A DNA stretch of 64,000 nt. Origin: Chryseobacterium sp. KLBC 52. Lineage in GTDB: Bacteria; Bacteroidota; Bacteroidia; Flavobacteriales; Weeksellaceae. Positions within the stretch are counted from its first letter, which is position 1. The number at the start of each line of letters is the position of its first letter. The DNA lies in assembly GCF_003347605.1 (NCBI RefSeq), contig NZ_QDFZ01000022.1:1-64000 (forward strand), given 5' to 3'. Positions 25,622 to 34,681 of the stretch are shown here, one piece after another. Under the pieces are notes generated by a model. That model was not told the origin of the DNA and ran no database searches. It saw only the letters and a program-made list of their open reading frames with translations. Position numbers and translations under genes: made by a program.

Positions 25622-26482
25622 ATGAAAAATCTAAGTATTTTGATGAAGGGAATACTGTTTCCTTTGTGCTTCTCGATAAGTTATTCAAAAGCGCAGGTAG
25701 GTATTAATACCTCAAACCCTCAAACCACTTTCCATGTAGATGGAGCAAAAGATAATCCCTCATCCGGAGCTCCATCTTCTATCCAAATAGCCAATGATGT
25801 TGCTGTCACTTCTGCCGGAGAAATAGGGATTGGAACCTTAACGCCAGCTGCTAAAATAGACACACGTTCAGCATCAAATTCAGACAACTCAATCGGAATA
25901 GGAGAGACCAGCCAGACCGCTTCAGCGGCAGGTGGAGGTGCTGTAAGATATAATCCGCTGAATGGTGGAAAAATGCAGTATTCTGATGGTGTGATATGGC
26001 AGGACCTTATTTCTTCCCCTACCAAAGCGGTAGTTGTTGCCAATCTTCAGGCCGCCAACTTTGCGATAAAAATTCCTTATCAGGTTTCTACAGGTGTTGC
26101 GGGATGGACGGAAGTTTCCGATCCAACAGGAAATTTTACTCCCGGGACAGGTGTTTTTACAGCGCCAAGAACCGGAGTGTATCTTATTTCTTTTACCTAT
26201 GACTTTGTAAGAATTCCTATCGTTTCAGGCTATTTTTCAGAAGCAAGATATGTTGTGAATGGAAACACTACGGTAAAGAAATGCGTGAAATCTTACTCGA
26301 ATATTTCAAAACAGGCACAGGTGGCGGGATCGTGTGTTGCCGGAGTTCAGCTGAATAAAGGAGATACGCTTCAACCCTATATCTATCAGTCTGTTTATAA
26401 CGGAAACCTGAGCCTGAGAACAGATACATCTTCTGCAAGCAATGAATATGGCTTTGTAAATCTTTCTATTTTAGAACAATAA
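25622..26482 (+). CDS. Secreted C1q/TNF-like protein, paralogue 1 (286 aa)
   Basis: Signal peptide (about 1-23, ending SYSKA), then QVGINTSNPQTTFHVDG, a Gly-rich IGIGTLTPAAKIDTRS stalk segment and a C-terminal beta-sandwich (about 145-286) with the C1q-like core GTGVFTAPRTGVYLISFTY. ATG 25622 is chosen because it begins the signal peptide; upstream residues in frame do not fit. First of three tandem paralogues, 11 bp before the next. Such proteins in Flavobacteria are exported and probably bind surfaces or sugars; the ligand is unknown. Two Cys residues late in the domain (KKCVKSY, GSCVAG) are conserved among the three copies and may form a disulfide. Confidence 0.85.
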   Translation: MKNLSILMKGILFPLCFSISYSKAQVGINTSNPQTTFHVDGAKDNPSSGAPSSIQIANDVAVTSAGEIGIGTLTPAAKIDTRSASNSDNSIGIGETSQTASAAGGGAVRYNPLNGGKMQYSDGVIWQDLISSPTKAVVVANLQAANFAIKIPYQVSTGVAGWTEVSDPTGNFTPGTGVFTAPRTGVYLISFTYDFVRIPIVSGYFSEARYVVNGNTTVKKCVKSYSNISKQAQVAGSCVAGVQLNKGDTLQPYIYQSVYNGNLSLRTDTSSASNEYGFVNLSILEQ

Positions 26483-26493
26483 CACATTTGAAT

Positions 26494-27306
26494 ATGAGAA
26501 AAATATTAGGACTGGCTTTGGTCATTTGCTGTGGCATAGGGATGAAAGCACAGATAGGAATCAATATGTCTTCTCCGGAAGCAACTGTCCATATAGACGG
26601 GCAAAAAAATACCACTGTTTCTATACCTTCCAGCTACTACGATGATGTTGTCATTACCCAATCTGGAAATGTAGGGATAGGAACAAAATCTCCCAAAGCA
26701 AGGTTTGACCTGAGATCAGGAGAACGTTTAAATGCAATAGGAATCGGAGGAACTTCACAGGCTGCTTCTGCTGCAAAGGCCGGAGCGATGAGGTATAATT
26801 CCGGAACTCAGGATCTGAGCTATTCTAACGGAACAACTTGGGTTGCATTGGCTCATAAAGCTCCCAATGATTTTGTGGATGCAGAAAATGCTTCTACACA
26901 AGACTTTAGCGATGGAGTGCAGTCTACGATTACCGACTGGACTAAGAAAACAGATGTGAATAGCAGTTTTAATGCAGCTACAGGAACTTTTACCGCTTCA
27001 AAAACGGGGGTGTATATCGTGTCATTTACCTTTTCACTGGCTTCCGGAAGCATTACGAATGATTCAAGGTATGAAACGCTTATCCAGACTAATTCAGCCT
27101 CTTCTTCAACCAATAAGGTATTCAAATGTGTAGGAAGTTACCCTGGAAACAACACCATCGGAAATCGTGTTGCAGGAAACTGTTCCGGGATTTTTAACCT
27201 GAATCAGGGAGATAATATTACCGTAAGCCTGAATCAGAAACTGGGAAGTTCAAAAACACTGGACACAGATTCTACGCTAACTTCTTTAAGTATTTTCGGA
27301 TTATAA
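26494..27306 (+). CDS. Secreted C1q/TNF-like protein, paralogue 2 (270 aa)
   Basis: Same plan as its neighbours: signal peptide (MRKILGLALVICCGIGMKA), QIGINMSSPEATVHIDGQ, a NVGIGTKSPKARFDLRS stalk, and a C-terminal C1q-like domain with GTFTASKTGVYIVSFTFS. The conserved Cys pair appears in FKCVGSYPG and GNCSGIF. The start is ATG 26494; a TTG at 26488 adds two residues and is unneeded. It is 11 bp after paralogue 1 and 8 bp before paralogue 3, so the three form one transcript. Sequence divergence in the ligand face suggests different targets. Confidence 0.85.
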   Translation: MRKILGLALVICCGIGMKAQIGINMSSPEATVHIDGQKNTTVSIPSSYYDDVVITQSGNVGIGTKSPKARFDLRSGERLNAIGIGGTSQAASAAKAGAMRYNSGTQDLSYSNGTTWVALAHKAPNDFVDAENASTQDFSDGVQSTITDWTKKTDVNSSFNAATGTFTASKTGVYIVSFTFSLASGSITNDSRYETLIQTNSASSSTNKVFKCVGSYPGNNTIGNRVAGNCSGIFNLNQGDNITVSLNQKLGSSKTLDTDSTLTSLSIFGL

Positions 27307-27314
27307 AAAGATAC

Positions 27315-28229
27315 ATGATGAAAAAGAATTGTTTACTGATTTTAATGACTTTAAGTTTCCAGTGTGCATTTTCACAAATTGGAATCAATACTCCAAACCC
27401 GCAAGGCATTTTACATATTGACGGGCAGAAAGATAATCCTTCTTCCGGATCAATATTTACTCCAGCTCAGCAGGCTAATGATATTCTTGTAAATAATGCA
27501 GGCAAACTAGGAGTAGGAACTTTGAGCCCGGCCGTAAAAGTAGACGCCAGAAATTCCGGAAACGGAGCGATTGGTTTTGGAACTTCTACTTTAACAGCTG
27601 TTGCAGCAGATGAAGGAGCAGTACGATACAACAACGGAGTGGAATATTCCAACGGGAATGAATGGCTTCCTTTGCTGACAGCACAGCCTGCCAGTAATAA
27701 AGTAATTGTGATTGCAGCTAAAACAACGAATAACGTGAAGCTTGCAACCCCAGCCACACCAACGGTAACTGCCGGTTTGCAGAACAGGGCGAGTAATTAT
27801 CTGGTAGACTGGAGTAAAACCTTTGAAAGTAACTCCGGCACGACTTTCAATGCCGGAACGGGTATTTTTACAGCACCCAGAAACGGAATTTATGTAGCCA
27901 CGTTCACCACGGACCTGGCTCCGCTGGCCATTAATTATACTACAGATCCTTTAAATCCTATTCAGATAGAAGCCATCTGGCAGCTTTATGATAGTACAAC
28001 AGGATTGGCTGCCACCAATATTGTCAATACAGTGAAATGTGCCAATACCATGTCCTCAAACAGTGTCGGAAATATTGATGCCGGAAGTAACTGTACCGCT
28101 TCATTCTATATGACGGCAGGACAGAGGCTGATGCCTTACATCTGGTTTAATTTAAATAACTCAAACGTTGCAAATTTCTCGCTTAATAATACGGGAGGTT
28201 ATAATAATCTTACCATAGCAGAACAGTAA
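27315..28229 (+). CDS. Secreted C1q/TNF-like protein, paralogue 3 (304 aa)
   Basis: Signal peptide (MMKKNCLLILMTLSFQCAFS), QIGINTPNPQGILHIDGQ, a KLGVGTLSPAVKVDARN stalk and a C-terminal C1q-like domain with GTGIFTAPRNGIYVATFTTD; the Cys pair is in VKCANTMS and SNCTASF. It is the longest copy, with an extra loop around TTDPLNPIQIEAIW. The stop codon at 28227-28229 abuts the stop codon of the convergent TPR-AraC gene with no spacer, so no terminator separates them. Confidence 0.85.
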   Translation: MMKKNCLLILMTLSFQCAFSQIGINTPNPQGILHIDGQKDNPSSGSIFTPAQQANDILVNNAGKLGVGTLSPAVKVDARNSGNGAIGFGTSTLTAVAADEGAVRYNNGVEYSNGNEWLPLLTAQPASNKVIVIAAKTTNNVKLATPATPTVTAGLQNRASNYLVDWSKTFESNSGTTFNAGTGIFTAPRNGIYVATFTTDLAPLAINYTTDPLNPIQIEAIWQLYDSTTGLAATNIVNTVKCANTMSSNSVGNIDAGSNCTASFYMTAGQRLMPYIWFNLNNSNVANFSLNNTGGYNNLTIAEQ

Positions 28230-29789
28230 TCAGGAGATCTCATCAAGGGTTTTAATAAAAGCCGAAGGATGCAGCCCTGTGATCTTTTTGAACTCAAGGG
28301 AAAAGGCACTGTGAGAGGAATATCCCGTGATTTCAGCAAGATGATTGATCTTATATTTTCTATATTGAGGTTCGTTTTTCAACTGGGTGACAATATAATT
28401 GATCCTTAGATGATTAATGTACTGATTGAAATTGAATTTTTTATGTTTCTTAATAACCGTTGAAAGGTATTTTGTGTTGATATTCAACGTGTTTGCAAGA
28501 TTGTAACGAGAGATGTTTTTGTTGTTAAACTCAAGGTTTTCTTCAAAAATTCTTAATCCGTTTAGTATGTTTTCCTCTACTTCAGGCGAAATTTTTATTT
28601 CTATCGGGGTAGAGGTGTTTTTTGTCTGAATATCTTCAGAAGCTTCCTGTGGATCTTCCTCATAAACAACAGGTGAAATCCCATCTTTGTAAATTTTAGC
28701 AACTGCTTCTTTATGTATTTTTCGCAGTCGAAGGGTATTGAAAATAACGGCTCCTAAAACAATAATCAGAGTAAGACAGACAATAATAAGCCCTTTTGAA
28801 ATGCTGTGGCTTTTGTTGAGCTGTTGATGAAAGCTTTCCTCTTTTTTGGATAAAGTTTTGTTGACGGCCATGGCTTTGTTGTAAGCAATGCTGTCTTTTA
28901 AGGTAAGGTTTTCAATTTTATATTTTTCGGTATTAGAATCGTCGTGGAGCTGGGCATATGCTTCTTCAAGGTTCTTGGTCACCTCAATCTTTTTTTCGTT
29001 GAAACCATACTGATCTACAATGGCCAGAGACTTCTGAAAGTACAGCACTGCACTGTCTGGTTCATTCTGTTTTGAAAAAGAAAATCCGATATCATTAAGA
29101 ATGTTGGCCTGAAGATAATAATTACTTTCTCCCACTAATGAAAGAGCATTGGCAAAATAATATTTGGCTGCCCTGAATTTTTTTACTTCAGATAAATTAT
29201 AACCCATATTGGTGTAAGCAGAAATCAGCAATTCATTTCGCCTGGCAGTATTTTTTAGCTTCTGAAATTCCTGAATGGCACTTTTAGAATAAAACGCCTT
29301 CTCTTTATACTGATCTTTATTGAGAAGAATCAAAAAAGAATTAAAGATCATGCCTTTCAGTTCATGTCCTTCTTCCGTATTATTGGTTTTTACTTCTGCC
29401 AGCGCATTTCTAAGACTTGTAGAAGATTCTTTAAGCAATCCGAGCTTTGCATACTGAGTTCCCTGCATTCTGTACGCCAGTGCCTTCCCAATGCTGTAAT
29501 TGCTTTTTGTAGCTATTTTAAGCGCCTTATCTGCAAAATCAAGACTTTTTTCAGCATCTGATTTTAAATAGCTGTTGAAAGACTTCAAATAATAAGCCTT
29601 TGCAAGAAATTCCTGGTGGTTTCTTCTCTGGGCAGAATCAATGATCTTATTCAGAATAATTTCTGAGCTGTCAGGATTTTTAGAAGAAAGTATGCGGGCA
29701 TACTTGTATTGTCCCTCAAAATCAAATGATTGAGCGAGTGTAAAAATTGAAATAATAAGGAAGAAAAAGAGAATAATTTTTTTCTTCAT
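28230..29789 (-). CDS. Membrane-bound TPR/AraC-type regulator (519 aa)
   Basis: Signal sequence (MKKKIILFFFLIISIFTLAQ), periplasmic helical TPR repeats (about 30-310), one membrane helix (about 330-350: LIIVCLTLIIVLGAVIF) and a cytoplasmic C-terminal AraC helix-turn-helix (about 410-519: NLANTLNINTKYLSTVIKKH...FNQYINHLRINYIV...ITGYSSHSAFSLEFKKITG). This one-component layout is typical of Flavobacteria, where outside signals sensed by the TPR region alter a membrane-tethered DNA-binding domain. Convergent with the C1q-like genes, which may be targets, but no operator was identified. Confidence 0.92.
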   Translation of the reverse strand: MKKKIILFFFLIISIFTLAQSFDFEGQYKYARILSSKNPDSSEIILNKIIDSAQRRNHQEFLAKAYYLKSFNSYLKSDAEKSLDFADKALKIATKSNYSIGKALAYRMQGTQYAKLGLLKESSTSLRNALAEVKTNNTEEGHELKGMIFNSFLILLNKDQYKEKAFYSKSAIQEFQKLKNTARRNELLISAYTNMGYNLSEVKKFRAAKYYFANALSLVGESNYYLQANILNDIGFSFSKQNEPDSAVLYFQKSLAIVDQYGFNEKKIEVTKNLEEAYAQLHDDSNTEKYKIENLTLKDSIAYNKAMAVNKTLSKKEESFHQQLNKSHSISKGLIIVCLTLIIVLGAVIFNTLRLRKIHKEAVAKIYKDGISPVVYEEDPQEASEDIQTKNTSTPIEIKISPEVEENILNGLRIFEENLEFNNKNISRYNLANTLNINTKYLSTVIKKHKKFNFNQYINHLRINYIVTQLKNEPQYRKYKINHLAEITGYSSHSAFSLEFKKITGLHPSAFIKTLDEIS

Positions 29790-29801
29790 TGTGTGTGTTT
29801 T

Positions 29802-30413
29802 TTATTTTTTCTGGTACTTCCAGTTGCGGCTTTTACCTTCAGCAATCCATTCCAAAGACTGTTCCAGTCTCTTATTTCTGGTAGCTTCTGTTTTAGCTTC
29901 GGAAACCCATGCAATATACTCTTTTCTGAAAGAGGGTGAAGCTTTTTCGAAAAAATCTTTTGCTTTTGGCTGGGCATTTAAGGCATTCTGAAAATCATCA
30001 GGAATCTCCATTTCTACTTTTGAAGGAGCTGCTTTTTTCATGGTAACGCCCATATCCGTAAGCTCCATCGCTTCTTTAATTGCTTTTTTCAGCTGAGGTT
30101 TGGAAGGAAGATCTCCGACCTGCGTAATTTTTCCTAAACTGAACATCGAATTTTTCTCAATATCCTGAGTGATCTCCTGCATGGTTTTCATTTCCTTTTC
30201 CAGCCAGAATCCAAAATTACAGTGCTGTTTGAAAGAAGCCATAGCACAAAGATTTTTCCCTTTATAGATAAAATGGGGAAAGCTCCACTTCATGGTTTCT
30301 TCGGCATCAGGACAGAATTCATGAACGGTTTCACGGATGTAATGCAGGATAGGTTTTGCGAAATCCTGTGATTTTTCAATATAGGCATCAATTTTAGGAC
30401 TGTATTTTTCCAT
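29802..30413 (-). CDS. YdeI/DUF1801-family protein (203 aa)
   Basis: The N-terminal DUF1801-like segment (about 15-110: ILHYIRETVHEFCPDAEETMKWSFPHFIYKGKNLCAMASFKQH) is followed by a YdeI/bacteriocin-resistance-type C-terminal part (PDDFQNALNAQPKAKDFFEKASPSFRKEYIAWVSEAKTEATRNKRLEQSLEWI). YdeI relatives have been linked to iron handling and polymyxin or bacteriocin tolerance; the biochemical role is unknown. Cytosolic. Five bases separate its start from the stop of the upstream serine hydrolase gene, so the two are co-transcribed. Confidence 0.88.
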   Translation of the reverse strand: MEKYSPKIDAYIEKSQDFAKPILHYIRETVHEFCPDAEETMKWSFPHFIYKGKNLCAMASFKQHCNFGFWLEKEMKTMQEITQDIEKNSMFSLGKITQVGDLPSKPQLKKAIKEAMELTDMGVTMKKAAPSKVEMEIPDDFQNALNAQPKAKDFFEKASPSFRKEYIAWVSEAKTEATRNKRLEQSLEWIAEGKSRNWKYQKK

Positions 30414-30418
30414 CGTTT

Positions 30419-31552
30419 TTATTGGAATAATTGTACAATTTCATTAACAAGGAATTTTACCTGATCAGGTCTTCCTCTGTCATTTTTAGGGTTGTTGAAA
30501 TAACTTCCGGTTTTTACAATAACCATATTGTGCTCCGGAACCATAATGATATATTGACCCTGTAATCCCAGGAAATAGTAATGTTTGATAGGGTTGTCAT
30601 GATTAATCCAAAGTCCCATTCCATAAATGTTTTCAGATTTTTCTGTAGGAGTTCTCATCTGTTCAATGAAATCTTGATTAAGGATTTGCTGATCTCCCGC
30701 TTTTCCATCATCCAGAAATAACTGCCCCAGCCTGGCAAAATCTCTTGCATTGGAATGAATACAGCAATAGGTTTTTTCCATTCCATAATCATCTGTAGTC
30801 CATTTAGCATTTTGCTCCATTCCCAAAGGAGCCCAGAACTTTTCTGATAAATAAGTTGCCAATGGCTTATCAAGAGCTTTACGCAGGGCGAAACCAAGAA
30901 GTTGGGTAGAACCGCTTTGATATTCAAATCTGACTCCTGGTTCTTCTTTGAATTTTCTTGTGAATACAGCTTTTACAAGGCTTTTTCCATAATAGGCTTT
31001 GGCATTGGGAAGAAAAGGATTGTTGTAGTCTTCATTCCAGTCAAGCCCGGCTTCCATTTGAGCTAAATTTTTAAGGGTAACCTGATTTCCGAAGGGCTTG
31101 TTTTTAAATTCAGAATAAAAATCGGAGAATTTTTCATTTATACTCGGAATAATTCCTTCTTCCAGTGCTTTTCCCAAAAGCATCACAGTAACTGCCTTCG
31201 CCATAGAAAAAGAATTGGTTTGTGATAGCTGGTTATAGCCGCCCCAGTATTGTTCATGAAGAATTTTTCCATTCCTTATCACCACTAAAGCTGCTGTTCT
31301 GGAATGTTTTAAGTTGTCAACTAAATATTTAGGTAAGTCTGTTTTGTTGTAGTCAGCATCCTCTTCCCAGAGCCTTGGCTCTTCTGTTGCAATAGGGTTG
31401 CTGGGGAAAAGATCTCCGTCGTCAATGTACGCGCTTGACTTTCCTTTAAGGTAGGTTTTGGAAATACCACTAAATAAATAATCATATCCAAAAAAATAAG
31501 CCGCCGCTGCACCTGCTACAGCTCCACCTATCATATACTTTAGTATTCTCAT
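30419..31552 (-). CDS. Serine hydrolase, class C beta-lactamase/penicillin-binding protein-like (377 aa)
   Basis: Beta-lactamase-fold hydrolase with the full active site: SMAK (Ser near 115) for SxxK, YQSG (Tyr near 211) and KTG near 348. An N-terminal hydrophobic helix (MIGGAVAGAAAAYFFGY) acts as membrane anchor or signal, placing it in the periplasm. Relatives include peptidases, esterases and EstB-like enzymes; a true beta-lactamase is less likely given the relatedness to general 6-aminohexanoate-dimer-hydrolase-like proteins. Heads a two-gene unit with the YdeI-like protein. Confidence 0.92.
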   Translation of the reverse strand: MRILKYMIGGAVAGAAAAYFFGYDYLFSGISKTYLKGKSSAYIDDGDLFPSNPIATEEPRLWEEDADYNKTDLPKYLVDNLKHSRTAALVVIRNGKILHEQYWGGYNQLSQTNSFSMAKAVTVMLLGKALEEGIIPSINEKFSDFYSEFKNKPFGNQVTLKNLAQMEAGLDWNEDYNNPFLPNAKAYYGKSLVKAVFTRKFKEEPGVRFEYQSGSTQLLGFALRKALDKPLATYLSEKFWAPLGMEQNAKWTTDDYGMEKTYCCIHSNARDFARLGQLFLDDGKAGDQQILNQDFIEQMRTPTEKSENIYGMGLWINHDNPIKHYYFLGLQGQYIIMVPEHNMVIVKTGSYFNNPKNDRGRPDQVKFLVNEIVQLFQ

Positions 31553-31642
31553 TTTTTCATGAATGGGTCTTTAACAAATTTAGAATAATTTGGCTATAAA
31601 ATTGAAAATGAATGAGCAAATAAGTTATTTTTGTTCTTATTG

Positions 31643-32980
31643 ATGAAAACTATGACCAGAAAACTTTTTGTATTGGGGTACGTCCTATTTTCAATCATGG
31701 GAATAGCCCAGATTTATAACCCCATAGATACTGCAGATTATATCCAGAGAAAAGCATTTTTAAAGCATTTCGAAGGAAATAATGAAGCAACTGTAAAGAG
31801 GTTAAAGTCCCAATATTCCGGGAAAACAGGCTCGGAATTATCCAAAATTTATAAAGAATTCGGAACTGATTTTGAAAAGCAGGTGAAGAATAAGGATTTT
31901 ATCTTTAAATCTGAATTTGAAACCAGTATACAATCTATGATTCTGCGTCTTAAAAAGAATAATCCTACCATTCCTCAGGACCTGAAAATTCTGATTGCAA
32001 AAGACAACACACCCAATGCTTATTGTCTTGCTGATGGAACCTTTGTGATCAACATGGGGCTTTACAGCTGGCTGAATAATGAGGAACAGATTGCCGCGGT
32101 GATTGCCCATGAGCTGGGACATAAAATCGAGGAGCATTCCCTGAAGACTTTTTTGAAAATTATCGAACAGGATAAACAGGATAAAGTGGTGGTACAGAAT
32201 ATAAAATCTACTACAACAAGCAGAAGCCAGGTCCAGAATCAAAAAGCTTTCGATATTTTTAAAAATACGGCCTACAAGAAAGGAATAGAAAGGAGGCAAA
32301 ACGAAATGCAGGCGGATTCTCTGGGGTACGTCATCTTTAAAAACAGTGATTTCAAGAAAGCAGAATTTGTCAACGCTCTTCAGAGATTGCAGGATTTTGA
32401 TACGATCTCTCCAAGAGAATTGAAGGTAGAAACGTATAAAAAAATATTTAATCTTCCCAGGCAGGCATTCAATGAAAAATGGATGAAGAAGGAAGATTTC
32501 TCTTTGTACAATTATAATTTCTATAAAGAAAAGCTGAACAAAGATTCTCTTGCTTCTCATCCTGAAGTTTCCAGAAGACTAGAAGTGCTTAAAAAGACTT
32601 TTGCAGAGCTTACAACTCCTGCTGGTCCGGAAAAACCCTCAGATCTGTTTTTAACATTAAGGAAAACAGCGAGGATGGAGATTTTACCCAATTATTTCCA
32701 TTCTGAAGATTATGGACTGGGAATCTATGCTGCCATGCAGTTTTTACAGGATGAAGAAGAAGAAAAGTATTATAAAAGCTGGTTGGGAAGGTGCTTTTCC
32801 AAAATATATGAAGCAAGAAAAAACTATAACCTGAACCGATATCTGGACAGGATAGAACCCAAAAATCAAAGCGAGAGTTACCAGCAGTTTCTGAACTTTA
32901 TGTGGAACTTAAGCCTTGATGAAATAAAGAATATCGCAGACTTTTATCAGGCCAGCGAGTCGATAGCAAAGGTAAACTGA
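31643..32980 (+). CDS. M48-family metallopeptidase, secreted (445 aa)
   Basis: Signal peptide (MKTMTRKLFVLGYVLFSIMGIAQ) and a zinc peptidase domain with HELGH (about residues 156-160, in IAHELGHKIEEHSLK) and a downstream glutamate in the MQADSLGYVIF segment, as in Oma1/BepA-like peptidases. Unlike HtpX it has no transmembrane bundle, so it is periplasmic or lipid-facing, and may degrade misfolded outer-membrane proteins. ATG 31643 begins the signal peptide; upstream in-frame TTG 31631 adds four residues of no use. Ends before a strong bidirectional terminator. Confidence 0.9.
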   Translation: MKTMTRKLFVLGYVLFSIMGIAQIYNPIDTADYIQRKAFLKHFEGNNEATVKRLKSQYSGKTGSELSKIYKEFGTDFEKQVKNKDFIFKSEFETSIQSMILRLKKNNPTIPQDLKILIAKDNTPNAYCLADGTFVINMGLYSWLNNEEQIAAVIAHELGHKIEEHSLKTFLKIIEQDKQDKVVVQNIKSTTTSRSQVQNQKAFDIFKNTAYKKGIERRQNEMQADSLGYVIFKNSDFKKAEFVNALQRLQDFDTISPRELKVETYKKIFNLPRQAFNEKWMKKEDFSLYNYNFYKEKLNKDSLASHPEVSRRLEVLKKTFAELTTPAGPEKPSDLFLTLRKTARMEILPNYFHSEDYGLGIYAAMQFLQDEEEEKYYKSWLGRCFSKIYEARKNYNLNRYLDRIEPKNQSESYQQFLNFMWNLSLDEIKNIADFYQASESIAKVN

Positions 32981-33015
32981 TTTTTCTATTGGCTGTAGCC
33001 AAAAACCTAAAATAA

Positions 33016-33038
33016 AACCCTGATGTTTAGTCAGGGTT
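33016..33038. terminator. Bidirectional terminator between the M48 peptidase and a secreted-protein gene
   Basis: AACCCTGA (33016-33023) pairs perfectly with TCAGGGTT (33031-33038). There is a T-run on the right and an A-rich run on the left, so it works for both converging genes. Confidence 0.88.
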
Positions 33039-33047
33039 CTTTTTGTA

Positions 33048-34577
33048 TTAATAATTTAATTTCTCCAAACGGATCTTATTGAATTTTTCTTTTTCATTAT
33101 ACTCACGAAGCAGGATGTAGCCTTCTTTTCCTACATACGGCGTAACGGCATAATTGTCTTTTTCAGAAATCGGAATAACCTCCTGCTTGAATTTTCCATC
33201 AATAATGGTATTGATAAACAAATTCCATCTTTTCTGCCTGGTTACCTCGTCTTTTTGATAATCACGATAGAAAAATACTACGTCTTTCCCACCGTTGAGG
33301 TATTGTGAGAAGAGATAATCACTGTTGACCCATTTTGATTTTTCCTTTTCAAAAACCTGAACATTTTTCACTTTGAAATCTTTATCCGTGTAGATATACA
33401 CAAGGTCCGTGGTTTTCGGAGCGTTGTATTGCCCTGCCGGTTTGTATTTTTCGGACAAAATACCCACACTTCCATCGTTCATAAAGTACATATCTTTGGT
33501 CTGAAGCATATAACCGCTTTCTACCATTCCATATTTGTTGACCTTTGGAAGAAAAGCAGAGATATTGGGCTCATAATTGATTGCTTTCATATCTACCGAA
33601 AAATCAGATTTGTTAAGGATCATTCTTGCAAATCCTACTGATTCCGAATCATCATAGTTTCTTCCCAATACAACTACTTTGTCATCAAAAGTTTTATCAT
33701 TATCAAGCTTTCTGTAGTTGGAGTAGAAGGATTCAATATTGTCTATTGTATCCTCAGATAATCCGGTAATAGGTTTGTTGGATGTCTCTTTTCCGGTTTT
33801 CATGTCAAGAACCATCAGATTGAATGTTTTCTGCTTGTCATTCACTTTCTTCAGGATGCAGTACATATAGTTTTCGTCTCTTTCCAGAACGGATAAAGTG
33901 GTGTACAGTTTTTTACTTCCGTCTGTGTTGTATTTGTATCTCCAGATTTCCTTTTTGTTTTCATCAAACCTCATGAGGCTGTTGCTGTTTTCGTACTTCC
34001 CGTAGTCTTTGTATTCAACAGCAAAATAACCACCTTCTTTCAGTTCTCCTACCGCAGAAACGTAGTTGTAGCCTTTCTCTTTTTTCTCATCACGGTTTTC
34101 CTTACGCTGTTCTTTCCAGCTCTTCGGTTCGTTGATCTCTTTGAAAGTGCCGTTTTCCAGATAATCATAATATATTTTTCGGGTAATAGAGTTGGTTTTC
34201 GGATCGATTACCATAGAAACCGGGGTAAATACTTCTTTGCTTTTCACAAGAGAATAATCCATCATGGATGGCTTTAAGATAATCTGACCTTTAAAATCAA
34301 CATATCCCAAATAAGACGCAGCGGTGATATCTCCTTCAAATTCCTTATTGGCAACAGGGTTGAGGTTTTTGTCCAGGATAACATATTCAAACTTTTTGGT
34401 CTTATCACTGGATTTACCGTAAGAATACAGAGAAACGTAGCCGTACAAATTATCTTTATCATCAAATAGAGCATTCATTCCTACGTGATCGCCTGCAGCG
34501 AGTGTTGTCAGGTCCTGAGTTTGGGAAAAAGCAAATGTCTGGATCAGCCCAAACATCATCAGCGTTATTTTTTTCAT
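33048..34577 (-). CDS. Secreted hypothetical protein (509 aa)
   Basis: No named family. Signal peptide MKKITLMMFGLIQTFAFSQ, then many short strand repeats with polar turns (KFEYVILDKNL, GQIILKPSMMDYSLV, YNTDGSKKLYTTLSVLERDENYMYCIL, NLMVLDMKTGKE), compatible with a beta-propeller-like fold. ATG 34577 begins the signal peptide; the extension to TTG 34607 is discarded. Likely periplasmic. It stands alone between two terminators, with no functional clue from the neighbours. Confidence 0.8.
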   Translation of the reverse strand: MKKITLMMFGLIQTFAFSQTQDLTTLAAGDHVGMNALFDDKDNLYGYVSLYSYGKSSDKTKKFEYVILDKNLNPVANKEFEGDITAASYLGYVDFKGQIILKPSMMDYSLVKSKEVFTPVSMVIDPKTNSITRKIYYDYLENGTFKEINEPKSWKEQRKENRDEKKEKGYNYVSAVGELKEGGYFAVEYKDYGKYENSNSLMRFDENKKEIWRYKYNTDGSKKLYTTLSVLERDENYMYCILKKVNDKQKTFNLMVLDMKTGKETSNKPITGLSEDTIDNIESFYSNYRKLDNDKTFDDKVVVLGRNYDDSESVGFARMILNKSDFSVDMKAINYEPNISAFLPKVNKYGMVESGYMLQTKDMYFMNDGSVGILSEKYKPAGQYNAPKTTDLVYIYTDKDFKVKNVQVFEKEKSKWVNSDYLFSQYLNGGKDVVFFYRDYQKDEVTRQKRWNLFINTIIDGKFKQEVIPISEKDNYAVTPYVGKEGYILLREYNEKEKFNKIRLEKLNY

Positions 34578-34635
34578 GGTTAAAATTTGAGGGATAAAAG
34601 TAATCAATTAACCCATATGTTGCGAAAAATAAAAA

Positions 34636-34659
34636 AGCCCTGAAAATAATTCCAGGACT
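34636..34659 (-). terminator. Terminator after the lipoprotein gene
   Basis: On the minus strand AGTCCTG pairs with CAGGGCT (one G-U pair) across a loop, followed by TTTTTTATTTTT. It terminates the 34682-35515 gene. Confidence 0.7.
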
Positions 34660-34681
34660 TGCTATCTAAAGTATAAAATAA

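Noticed and set aside
30419-31552. Resistance beta-lactamase
   Set aside because: Motifs fit the broad serine-hydrolase/EstB-like group equally; nothing specific to class C lactamases is visible.
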